64,000 bases of DNA, taken from contig NC_088653.1 in the NCBI RefSeq assembly GCF_964019385.1, positions 13,457,154 to 13,521,153 of the forward strand, written 5' to 3'. Shown piece by piece: positions 54,906 to 63,918 of the stretch; the stretch's first letter is position 1; each line of letters starts with the position of its first letter. The position numbers were made by a program, and so were the translations under genes. Under the pieces are notes generated by a model. The model was not told the origin of the DNA. It did not search any database and worked only from the letters and a program-made list of their open reading frames with translations. This stretch comes from Sycon ciliatum (lineage: Eukaryota > Porifera > Calcarea > Leucosolenida > Sycettidae).

Positions 54906-55244
54906 CCACAGTATGCTGGCATCTACCACTCTATCATGACTATTATTTCCCCCCAAAGGTTTCGGTAGTCACCGACCATGCTGGCAATCACCATAGCAAA
55001 GTATATTGTCCGTTGTGTTGTACCGTTAAAATGCATTCTTGCTTCTACAGTATCATACAGCTGATCGTTTGGTTCTGGCATATGCGAAGATATGAACATT
55101 GTTGACATCAACGCGAACATGCATACTTCGAAGTATAATAATAATAATAAGATGCGCTGTTGAATCCACGAATAACGAAACGGTTCCGCCGGCAGAGTGA
55201 CAGTGTATGTATAGTGTAAACGTGTTCACAACAAATCGGAGTGC
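54906..55244. other. No recognisable gene
   Basis: Contains an ATAATAATAATAA microsatellite near 55135. Nothing else is seen. Confidence 0.3.
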
Positions 55245-55823
55245 TCAACGTAGCTATTGTGAGACACGTCAGCCACAGCTTTCCAACACACAAGACACAC
55301 GGTCATCAGAAGACTGGTGCCCAACAGATTTGACCAAGGACCGTAACCTATAGAGAAAGAAATGTACCCTGACATAACTTTTATCTTGGTGGGAAAGTTG
55401 TGTATGAATGACCAGTGAGATGGTGTGTTGCAAGTCTAAGGTATACCTAGATATTGCCTTGGCTTGCACAGTGGCTGCAGGTTTGCACCCTGCACGAATT
55501 CACAGCAAATTATTCACAGGTCTAGGCCTTCACAGCACCCAACATGCACCTACATCAAAATGTTCCCTACACCGTCCACGAAGTTTGGGATAATTTAACA
55601 CTGCTAGCCCTGAAAGTAAAACATTCGTCACGTACACTCGCACAGTTTTTAAAACTACTTGGTAACACTTCGAAACAATAACAGCTCCACACCCGAAGAT
55701 CTGCAACACACAATAACACTACTAAGTACGCATATTTCTAGTGGTATAAATCTACGCATGAACAAAAGCGTTACCATCATTCTTGATGATTGCATAGTAT
55801 TTTAAACTCGAAGTTGCAGCACA
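55245..55823 (+). repeat. Far-upstream unit flank of copy H, first part
   Basis: This matches, inverted, 2870-3222 and, directly, 50010-50440. It is interrupted by the LTR element at 55829, after which similar sequence resumes at about 57680 and 58141. Confidence 0.6.
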
Positions 55824-55828
55824 CTAGC

Positions 55829-56209
55829 TGTTGTGAAACGACAAGTTCTCGAGAGTGAAAGGCCTTCTCGCTTGTGACATTGTGTTCGTTTCAATGCAGC
55901 TGCATCCCGACTCCGCCGTACCGCTGATGTTTACGACGTGGCATACGCTACAGGCGCTATGTGCGGTTTGCTGTGTGCGCTGTAGTTGTATGTTGTATGT
56001 GTATGCTTTTCTCATATACGCTGTCATTTTCACGCTATAACTACCTGGTGGTTTTAGTGTTAGTTATTCAGTTAGTTTCAGTTGTTCATTCATTGTTTAT
56101 TGTTATTAGTCGATGGAAGTGAAATATAATGTTGAGAGTAAATAGTTGTCCTCGTGCCGTGTGGGGTCGTTCGTTCCTGATACTTTAGAGAACCAGAGGG
56201 TTCACAACA
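55829..56209 (+). repeat. 5' LTR of the non-autonomous element
   Basis: TGTTGTGAAACG start and GGTTCACAACA end; a TATAACTACC stretch near 56036 may serve as TATA region. Confidence 0.92.
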
Positions 56210-56240
56210 TTTGGCGACCACGCCAGGATACGAAGCGAGC

Positions 56241-57218
56241 ATGGCACAGGAACTATGGATCATTGAAGCCAGCTTTATCGCCAACGGAATTCGGTATGGA
56301 TTTGAAGGCGATAGGTTGAGAGAATACGTGGAGAAGAGGCTCCGACAGAGCGAGGAGTTTGAAGAGCACAGTGCTAGACGGCAAGAGGGTGCGCTCCGCA
56401 CAGAGTTTAACGAAAAGCTCAAGAAGATGGACGAGCGCATCGCCGTCAGTACATATTATGAGGAAGCAAAGCGAGATTTGCTTGCCTCGCCCAGAAGGAC
56501 GCCGGACAAGGCGTGTAAGACTTTGCTTACAGACAAGCAGCGGTCAGAAGAGTATTCGAAGCCAGTGGGAGGATCAGATCCAAGGCCCACTGGGTCGGTA
56601 CAGTGCATGGCGACATCGGTCGGAGACGCTCAGAAGCAGCTGGAGTCTCGGCCGAACGAGTTGGAGGCGAACGAGTTGGAGGCGCAAGAGTTGGAGGCGC
56701 AAGAGTTGGAGGCGCAAGAGTTGGAGGCGCAAGAGTTGGAGGCGCAAGAGTTGGAGGCGCAAGAGTTGGAGGCGCAAGAGTTGGAGGCGCAAGAGTTGGA
56801 GGCGCAAGAGTTAGAGGCGCAAGACTTAGAAACGCAAGGCGTAGTAGCCGAGAAAATGAGAAGGGCGATACTACTGGTTAGCACGGAAGAAGTAAGCGGC
56901 GAGACTGTGTGGAAGACAGATATCCGATGTGTGTCCTCGGATTCCGCGCCCGCCCCGGGTCGAAGCAGTGTACCGGTGACCATGTCGTGTGTGACAGCCC
57001 ACATCGTCGAGCTTTATGACATTATCGGTTGTGTGTTGTCTGGTCCAGCGTCTGCCCCATGTCGAAGTGGATCGGTGACAGTGTCGTGTGCGACAGCCCA
57101 CAGCGGCGAGCTTCGCGATGTCGAGTTGTCTGAAGTGGTGGGCATTAGTGATATTCTACCATGGCCACCACCGCAGCAGCAGATGACGCGTAGTAAGCCC
57201 CAAATCGTTTTGACTTAG
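56241..57218 (+). CDS. Patchwork gag/pol-derived ORF with ELEAQ repeats (325 aa)
   Basis: It starts MAQELWIIEASF, matching the gag start of BEL/Pao 2. Residues 1-72 are gag-like. YYEEAKRDLLAS and PDKACKTLLTDKQRS come from the later gag region, and RPTGSVQCMATSVGDAQKQL from the region before the zinc knuckle; each lies beside the next with the intervening domains deleted in frame. Then come ELEAN, ten ELEAQ and DLETQ pentapeptides (about residues 140-199). The end carries two related copies of a segment from the pol spacer (VTMSCVTAH and VTVSCATAH) and a short piece of the pol tail. It has no enzyme domain; the repeats predict a charged helix. Confidence 0.8.
   Translation: MAQELWIIEASFIANGIRYGFEGDRLREYVEKRLRQSEEFEEHSARRQEGALRTEFNEKLKKMDERIAVSTYYEEAKRDLLASPRRTPDKACKTLLTDKQRSEEYSKPVGGSDPRPTGSVQCMATSVGDAQKQLESRPNELEANELEAQELEAQELEAQELEAQELEAQELEAQELEAQELEAQELEAQELEAQDLETQGVVAEKMRRAILLVSTEEVSGETVWKTDIRCVSSDSAPAPGRSSVPVTMSCVTAHIVELYDIIGCVLSGPASAPCRSGSVTVSCATAHSGELRDVELSEVVGISDILPWPPPQQQMTRSKPQIVLT
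56658..56837 (+). repeat. 15-bp minisatellite, twelve units
   Basis: Ten exact or near-exact GAGTTGGAGGCGCAA units (56673-56822) are flanked by one variant unit on each side. The array is in frame and encodes ELEAQ. Confidence 0.93.
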
Positions 57219-57259
57219 GAGTTGTTGTACGTCGGTGAGAAGCCCTTTGGTGGGGAGAA

Positions 57260-57640
57260 TGTTGTGAAACGACAAGTTCTCGAGAGTGAAAGGCCTTCTC
57301 GCTTGTGACATTGTGTTCGTTTCAATGCAGCTGCATCCCGACTCCGCCGTACCGCTGATGTTTACGACGTGGCATACGCTACAGGCGCTATGTGCGGTTT
57401 GCTGTGTGCGCTGTAGTTGTATGTTGTATGTGTATGCTTTTCTCATATACGCTGTCATTTTCACGCTATAACTACCTGGTGGTTTTAGTGTTAGTTATTC
57501 AGTTAGTTTCAGTTGTTCATTCATTGTTTATTGTTATTAGTCGATGGAAGTGAAATATACTGTTGAGAGTAAATAGTTGTCCTCGTGCCGTGTGGGGTCG
57601 TTCGTTCCTGATACTTTAGAGAACCAGAGGGTTCACAACA
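57260..57640 (+). repeat. 3' LTR of the non-autonomous element
   Basis: Identical to the 5' LTR except one base (AATATACTG against AATATAATG). CTAGC follows. Confidence 0.92.
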
Positions 57641-57645
57641 CTAGC

Positions 57646-58103
57646 CTTTAGCCATTTTTGTTCGAGGAATCTACACTTCTACTTTACATTTAAAACATTC
57701 GTCGCGTACACGCTCACAGTTTTTCAAACTACTTGCGTATTGATGACGTGTGATGATTTTATTTTTATTTAAAAAGGTTTTTCCGCGTTGGCAAGGTTGA
57801 CTAGCCTACGCATAAGCTGCTCCATGATGACGTGACAAAACAATGATTGCACGTATATACGATCTAAGACAGAACCAAGGTCGAGGTTTTTTTACAAAAA
57901 AAGCTGCATGTTGTCTTGAGGAACACAAAGTATCAAACTGTACGAAAGTAAACTGCAAGAAATGTGTTGGGGTTGATCTCATGATTATTGTAGTCACAGG
58001 TTGTGTTAGTAGCATTAAAGGTTAAGTTTTCACAGATATGTCGTTATATCTTCTATTCTTTTACAGGATAATATTATCACGGAATATGATGATGATGTCT
58101 GAT
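57646..58103. other. Flank remnant and unassigned sequence
   Basis: 57680-57740 resembles 55615-55660 (ACATTCGTCGCGTACACGCTC). The rest up to 58103 has no recognised content. Confidence 0.35.
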
Positions 58104-58370
58104 GATAATATAATAATTATTATACAATTTAACTCGGAGTAGCAACAAACTAGTTTTGTGCCTTGTTGACCTGTGAACAGATTATGGCCGGAGTTTTGCA
58201 GTTGGGGTCAATTTTTCACCCTTCGGAACTGCTCTTTGAAGATTCATTGGTTGTTAACAGTTAAACTAAGAGCACGTACATGCCAAGTTGTACTTAGACA
58301 TGCCTAGCTTTGCCCGAAGCAGCTTATAAGTTTTATAAGAGTTAAATTGTATAATAATTATTATATTATC
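58104..58370. repeat. Perfect 32-bp AT-rich inverted repeat around unit flank
   Basis: 58104-58135 and 58339-58370 are exact reverse complements (GATAATATAATAATTATTAT and 12 further bases). The sequence between them (58141-58338) is the unit flank also found at 29610-29830. The right arm lies where the copy F flank would continue to the promoter. Confidence 0.75.
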
Positions 58371-58375
58371 AGTTG

Positions 58376-58690
58376 AAGACTTACGTGCGAGCTAGAGGAG
58401 CCGGAGTGTACAGGAAACGGGGTTATTTGCTCGATCGGTAAGTACCACTTCAGGATGCAGTCCTCAACATTTCGCACAAGAAAAAGTACATTATATCGAT
58501 ACATGTTTTACATTCTAACTTTGTCCATCTCTTCAGGGCCTGGTTCTATCACATCGATCCAATACTGTCCACTCCAGATTTTGGCGGCAGGCATCGGAAA
58601 GGAAAGCTGAGAACCGCGCAGAGCATTGTTGACGCTGAGCTCGTGGAAGCCCATAGCGACGAAATGAGCATATCTTCCCTCTAGCAGCTA
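58376..58690 (+). other. Possible two-exon coding remnant
   Basis: A coding stretch with YVRARGAGVYRKRGYLLDR sits between an AG at about 58375 and a GTAAGT donor near 58438. After about 100 nt, a TTCAG acceptor near 58536 is followed by WFYHIDPILSTPDFGGRHRK and more, ending at a stop near 58684. The reading frame is continuous if the presumed intron is removed. I do not recognise the protein. It may be a second ORF of the neighbouring transposon, convergent with its transposase, or an isolated gene end. Confidence 0.35.
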
Positions 58691-58998
58691 CATTTCGTCC
58701 TAGTTTTCCTGAAACTGGGTGCAGCTCTGCTCTACCAAAAGACCTATTGTATGGTTGCAAAGATACTTTTATATTCGCCCTTGTAAGTCTGTTGTGACCA
58801 TGGAAACTGATAAACCGCAAGCACTAATATTAATCAAGAGGGGTATTGTTATTCATTGCACTTTTGCAAATATTGCAATCTAAATTATATCATAATATCC
58901 ACATTTATACCCACTATGTCATTAGCTGCTCCGAATTGTGCATGATTGTTCAGGCATGACAATATTCGTGTTGCTGAAGATCAATTCGTCATGCATTG
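58691..58998. other. No recognisable feature
   Basis: AT-rich sequence without a supported gene. Confidence 0.3.
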
Positions 58999-60125
58999 CT
59001 AGCAACAGTTAGCATGGAAAACATAATTTGCTTCAGCAAGTAAAGGAGCCTGAAATACTGTGAGCAGGCAGCGAACAATCCATATCTGAATGATGATAGG
59101 GAAAAGAATTGTTGGAACGATCTTTGAAAAGATAGAGAACTCCCAGATTTGCTCCATCAGACATTCAGTAGCAATTTGTTGCGTTTTCTGGACATCTTCG
59201 AAGGCCATCTGTTGCTCGATCGCTTGAATGTTCAACTTTACGCCATGTGGCATCAAGAGATCCCAGATGACAAATCCTTGGTCTGCCATAATCAAAATCC
59301 CACACATGTAGCCGGCTACTGGCAGAAGATCTAAGTAGTGGCTTCTGATTGTGAGTTCGTGGTCACTGGTGGATCCCGTAAATGACTTGGAGGTAAGCCC
59401 AGCACCACCATCTGGGGTCATACGGATGAGGTCAAGGTAGTAACGTTATGCGCCTATATGAGCTGTAGAGTTGCGACTGCGCAGACAGACTGGAAGCGAT
59501 ATTACATTTCAGCACTGTAGCATCTATGATCATGAATGTTGTAGGATGCAGCTTTTTGAAAACATCCAGCAATCGGTCTGCCACTTGGGAAGGACGCGGC
59601 GAGATAGGTATGTGTGGCGTGGCGAAGACTAACTATGGTAATGAAAAAGCTCTCCAAGCCAATTAACTTAATCTTCCGTTTATCACCGGGTTTCCTTTTC
59701 CTGGAATCGGCATCCACTGGTTTACTGCGAAAGGAAAGACGCTCTTATAATCCAGGTAAAGAAATTGAATACATGCATCAAACGAAGCAAGCAAAGGAAA
59801 ACCAATGGAGTACTGAATGTCAGAGTCTTCAAACCGAGCTAAATCTCCAGGCTGAACTCCACTTGGATATTGTCGATAGCGACTATAGTATTCATCCGTG
59901 AAATGGTTAGAACACACCACTATAATTATTATATGACATGATGGTACCCGTAGCGATTCCGCTCATCTCGAAGAATGGCGGCAATCCAAGACTTTCTTGT
60001 GTCCAACTCGTCACTGCTCAAGCTCTTAGCTTCTCCAGTTTTCCATTCCTTGCTAGCAGGGAAGACATGGAACAAAGTATTTTGTCTGAACGTCGGTCGC
60101 TGTTGCACTGCAGAACGCAGCAGTG
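58999..60125 (-). pseudogene. THAP plus DDE_Tnp_4 transposase, decayed
   Basis: On the minus strand, about 60120-59880 encodes THAP-like pieces (RKSWIAAILRDER and then VCSNHFTDEYY). 59717-59502 carries IKLIGLESFFITIVSLRHA, similar to the helix-turn-helix before a DDE_4 domain. 59440-58999 holds the DDE end: SDHELTIRSHYLDLLP, IMADQGFVIWDLLMPHGVKL and VQKTQQIATECLMEQIW. Several frameshifts and stops separate them. The layout fits PIF/Harbinger-related (possibly ISL2EU-type) DNA transposons; terminal repeats were not found. Confidence 0.65.
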
Positions 60126-60636
60126 ATCGCCTTTCCCATGGCTAAAAATCTGGACAGATGTTCTAGAAAACTAAACTAAACCCTTTACAAGAACTAAGCA
60201 GAGAAAATCCAGTGACCGTCCTCAATATTATTCTAGAATGTCGATCGCGATCGCTGGAAGAAACATTGTTTTTGAAAGACACAAGCAAAAAACCCCAGGA
60301 AAGTCACTATTTTCTCGACGCGTGGGTGAGTACACGCCAAACGCGGTGATTGATCGTTGCGGTTCAGGAACAAGAGCTCGCGCGTGACTCGAAATGCATT
60401 GCATGTATGGTGTGCCCGGGTCACGCATTCAGTACGCGTGCCATGCCATGCCAAGTCACTGCTTGTCTTATTTGGCAGAATACCTATTGGCAAGCCCGCG
60501 CTGGGGACAACATTGTGAAAAAGAGGGTGGTGCGACTTGGTCGATAATTGTGAGAGCTCTCGCTTTCCTGGTGGCTTGATTTCTCACTTGATGTGACGTT
60601 GGACATTACACCCTTAGTTTCACCTTAGTTTTCACC
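60126..60636. other. Upstream region of copy H, no gene
   Basis: This is unlike the upstream flanks of the other copies until CACCCTTAGTTTCACC near 60609, so the amplified unit has been replaced or diverged here. It contains many CG dinucleotides near 60300-60500. Confidence 0.4.
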
Positions 60637-60800
60637 TATAAAAACCTTTTTTGCCTAGTGATCAACAATATTCATCAGGATCGCTTGAAGGAGGACAGTG
60701 ATAATTAGCTCAGTTACCAAAAACTCCGTGATAGAGTTTGAATCATTCCTGACCCAAGCCAGTTTTGAATAAATCTGGGATTGTATGACCCTGACCGAGT
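60637..60800 (+). promoter_or_regulatory. Core promoter and leader of copy H
   Basis: A better TATA box than the other copies, TATAAAAACC from 60637, lies 164 nt before the ATG. An initiator-like ATCAACAATATTCATCAGG is about 25-30 nt downstream. The leader is diverged from the other copies but similar in length. Confidence 0.6.
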
Positions 60801-61889
60801 ATGGCAACTTTCAACCTAGCTTTGCTCACCGAAGTGCATTGGGATATGGAACGTAAAATCAGGCCGATCCAGGCTGTGAATTTAATTTTTAGTCACGATT
60901 TATCGACGTATGATTATGCTGAAAGTGACTCTTGTAGAGTCCGATGTATAGTTGTCAACATCCAGTTTTCTAGTGCAGCAGCGGAACTTAATGTTCCTTT
61001 CAATGCAAAAAACTTCAAACGTGCGCTGAAAGGCTTTCCATTCCATTCAGCATATGCCATTCCACATAAAAATCACTTGGATGTGAAGGTTACTGCGAAA
61101 GGTTGCCCTAGTCACTGGATTGCGAGTGTCGCGGAGGAGCTGTGCTCCTGGCGGAAACTGTTATTGGAGGCTAGAGTGGACAGATACATATTTTGTGTAA
61201 GCACATCAACATTGGAGAACCTCTCATCCAGTCAACTGTTCCAGACCTCCATTACGAATGTTGTCCTGCGGACAGCTGCAGAGATATTTAATGGATGTGT
61301 GCGATATCAGTTTGATGGGAATTACCCGTGGAAGGAGTATTTTCACTTCATGTATAATTCGCCCACACCAGCGTTTACTTATCCCACGCACTGCATTCGC
61401 TTCGAAATCATTTGTGAACACAGGAGTAAAGATTCCGAAAAGCAGATCGACTTCTTATATTTCAGACGGTTATTGGTTAATGGGTTTTTTATTTTCTTAA
61501 AATCAAATTCTGTGCTGGTAGGAAGATTAGAATTTGAGTTCTTTATCACGTTTCACGTTTGCACCAATTGCTCATCGCTCATAACCTCTGTTGTGCGCTA
61601 TATCCGTAATATCCTGGCCGACTGTAACTCATTCTTGCCAACTTACAGCCCACATCACAAATGGTGCACTTTCCGATTGTCTTGGGATAGAATTGAGAGT
61701 TCGCCATATTCCCATGAAAATCTAATCGAAAGTCATATTTTAAATTGCTATGTTCGTGATAACAGGAATGATCTTACTCTTTTGATTCCTTTTCCGCGAA
61801 CCACGGCCTTGGAGAATATTGCGATATTCAAGTATATTTCTTCTACAGCCGCTACGACGTGCCGACCACGGCCTTATCCTAAACCATGA
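60801..61889 (+). CDS. Intronless unknown-family protein, copy H (362 aa), intact and most diverged
   Basis: The frame is open from ATG to the family end. It differs most from the others: the start is MATFNLALLTEVHWDMERK, and the signature block reads VPFNAKNFKRALKGFPFHS. Kept features are GCPSHW, ELCSW, LSSSQLFQTSI, FHVCTNC, ADCNSFLPT, SPHHKWC and a terminal PYPKP. His 273 of copy D is Asn here, and CEHC is CEHR. An intact, diverged copy suggests selection for a protein product over a longer time than the tandem pair. Function unknown. Confidence 0.75.
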   Translation: MATFNLALLTEVHWDMERKIRPIQAVNLIFSHDLSTYDYAESDSCRVRCIVVNIQFSSAAAELNVPFNAKNFKRALKGFPFHSAYAIPHKNHLDVKVTAKGCPSHWIASVAEELCSWRKLLLEARVDRYIFCVSTSTLENLSSSQLFQTSITNVVLRTAAEIFNGCVRYQFDGNYPWKEYFHFMYNSPTPAFTYPTHCIRFEIICEHRSKDSEKQIDFLYFRRLLVNGFFIFLKSNSVLVGRLEFEFFITFHVCTNCSSLITSVVRYIRNILADCNSFLPTYSPHHKWCTFRLSWDRIESSPYSHENLIESHILNCYVRDNRNDLTLLIPFPRTTALENIAIFKYISSTAATTCRPRPYPKP

Positions 61890-62284
61890 ACGTGAGAGCA
61901 GATTGATGAAGAACCGAACTAAACCATCTGCAGTAAACCTTGAAGAAATGTCTTGATTTTTCATGGTATGATTCTGGCCTTTGAGCTGCAGGTGCATGTA
62001 CACTTACAAGCGGTAGAAATGTTCCTTTCAACTATCTCCAACTTAAGGATATTTATCTCATTATCTCCTCGTTCTTCTTCTATTGAGTTATAAGTGTTCA
62101 ATTTTCTTTGGTATTCGCGATAATCGTTCTTTGTGTGATCACGAACACAGTGGAGCTAAACTTTAATCAATCGATGTTATTGCGAGGTGTGCACATTAGA
62201 ACGAGGGGGAAGTTTGTATTATACGCAAATATGGCAGTGAAAAAAAGATGAGGTCTGAATAGTCGACTTCTCGTGTCGAGAAAC
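61890..62284 (+). other. 3' flank of copy H, first part
   Basis: A diverged version of the conserved post-stop flank (ACGTGAGAGCAGATTGATGA and onwards). It is cut by a LINE insertion near 62285. Confidence 0.5.
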
Positions 62285-62985
62285 GCAATGCTCGCTTCCT
62301 AGCCTAGTATTCGCTGCACCATTGCTGCCCTCTGCCTCCTATATAAAGCCCTTTGCGATAATTCTCCCGCTTTTCTCTCGAGAATGGCTCCACCCCCGAC
62401 ACACCAACCCAGGATCACACGCCTCACCCGCCAGGCTGTACGACTGTCCACCGCGCATCCCCATCAGTTACAGAATGTTCTTCCTGCCAATTCCCTTAAC
62501 AATATGAGCCGAGCCTTTCCCAACTTTGTCATCCAAATTTGGAACCAGCTGCCTACCTCTATCATTCCCCACCCATTTCACCCAAAGTACATCCAAAAGT
62601 TCAAGGCAGTAGCTTATCTCCATCTCCTCAGAACGAACTGGCACTGGGCCACTCATAGCATACGCGAGTAAGAGGGTACAGTGTCCTACCCTGCTTGGAC
62701 ATACATGTAATCTCTCCTCACGGACAGTCTCCTCTTGAATTTAAAAGTGTAACAGCGTTCACATCAATACTCAACTTATTCTTTTGCTCACTGAGCAATA
62801 CAATCTTTCCATTTTCTTTCTTCTGTTTTCTTTTTCAATTTAATCCTCCCTACACAATATCCCTTTGGTGCATCCATGGAGCTATGAAGCCGAGACCTCT
62901 GGTCGGCGGAGCTTAATGGGCCCCACCACCACACTCCATCATTCACCTCAGTGTCTGGAGACATGTGGATTTTGTAAAAAACAAA
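62285..62985 (+). mobile_element. LINE 3' fragment
   Basis: The frame at 62384-62671 encodes RAFPNFVIQIWNQLPTSIIP and KFKAVAYLHLL, the typical extreme C-terminus of CR1/L2-like ORF2. A 3' untranslated region of about 300 bp ends in GTAAAAAACAAA. Its last 110 bp resemble 53550-53695. It sits within the copy H flank, just before its G tract. Confidence 0.7.
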
Positions 62986-63460
62986 GGGGGGAAGAGGGGA
63001 AAGGGGGAAGAAGGGGGGGGGGAGATGCTGAGATTTGAGCAAGTGTCCACGATTCCTCGTCAACACCAGACGATGGTCACTTTTCAGTTAAGGGACGAGG
63101 TTTGTTCGTGCCTGGTTCAATTTCGTTTTGGACAATTCATTTTTTCCCTTTTAGGATCGGTCTCATTTTCCTAGTGCTGCGCTGATGAGCCAACAAAGGA
63201 CGAGGCCATTTTGTCAGCAGATTTGGAACTAACCAATGCTGTGGTGAGCAAATTGTTTTCGGTCATCTACAAGTCCTCATCAGGATCGCTAAAAGTTAGT
63301 TGTTACTTACAACTCTAGATCCCTTTCTCATTACTCTACGTACTGGCTGTATCTCGCCGGGTCGAGCACTTTTGTAGTCTAGCGTATGTTCAGGTTGTGA
63401 GTTAGTCTATACATGGTTTTAAGGGACAACAGGTCAATGTTCTCCATGTTGGTGTTACAC
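62986..63460 (+). other. 3' flank of copy H, second part with G tract
   Basis: The G tract at about 62985-63026 is followed by GAGATGCTGAGATTTGAGCA, CACCAGACGATGG and the CTAAAAGTTAGTTGTTACTT module, in the same order as other copies. Confidence 0.6.
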
Positions 63461-63714
63461 CTAGTACACAAAATTGGTCACACACAACATCATCTTTTAC
63501 TAGCAATCACAGGCCTACTAACAATCAAACGCAAAATAAAAATTGAATTGAAATTCTCTTTTTGCTGAGTTGTTGTTTCTGTTGATTTTCTACACTTTTG
63601 TTTTCCCTCTCCTTGCTTTTATTGTTCATCGTGGTTGCCAACTACCGACTCTCTAATATTGGCCGGTATTTCCACCGAGTCTTGAGATGTTGTAATAAAT
63701 ATAAATATAAACTC
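63461..63714. other. No recognisable feature
   Basis: T-rich sequence with no supported gene. Confidence 0.3.
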
Positions 63715-63865
63715 GGGTACTCAAACTATCGACGAGGAGACAATAGTCGTAAAATGGCAATGAAAAAGATAAACTGTGCACTCATAACAACAGCAAAAAA
63801 TGAAGAAAGTCAAGTTCCATAACGTTTTCTTGTCACTGTCATCAGTGGAACGCCGTCACATAAAA
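63715..63865 (+). mobile_element. Penelope-associated fragment
   Basis: Matches 39940-40085 at protein level: YRRGDN near the start, then a shared end around TTTTCTTGTCAC and ATCAGTGGAA. Confidence 0.4.
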
Positions 63866-63918
63866 ATGTACTAACTAAAACACACACTTATATACATGTA
63901 GCTAATATGGTTTCAGGT

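Larger units (their letters stand above)
55829..57640 (+). mobile_element. Non-autonomous BEL-type LTR element, very young
   Basis: This 1812-bp element has two 381-bp LTRs that differ at one position by my reading. The 5-bp target duplication CTAGC lies at 55824-55828 and 57641-57645. LTR ends, the primer site (TGGCGACCACGCCAGGATA from 56212) and the 12 bases before the 3' LTR match BEL/Pao 2. There is no protease, RT, RNase H or integrase. The whole interior is essentially one ORF, so it is a deletion derivative mobilised in trans. Confidence 0.93.

Noticed and set aside
56574-57004. Open frames in the other phases and the minus strand across the 15-bp array (Arg/Gly-rich, Ser/Cys-rich)
   Set aside because: A 15-bp repeat keeps every phase open. 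Only the ELEAQ frame joins gag-like sequence on one side and pol-spacer sequence on the other.
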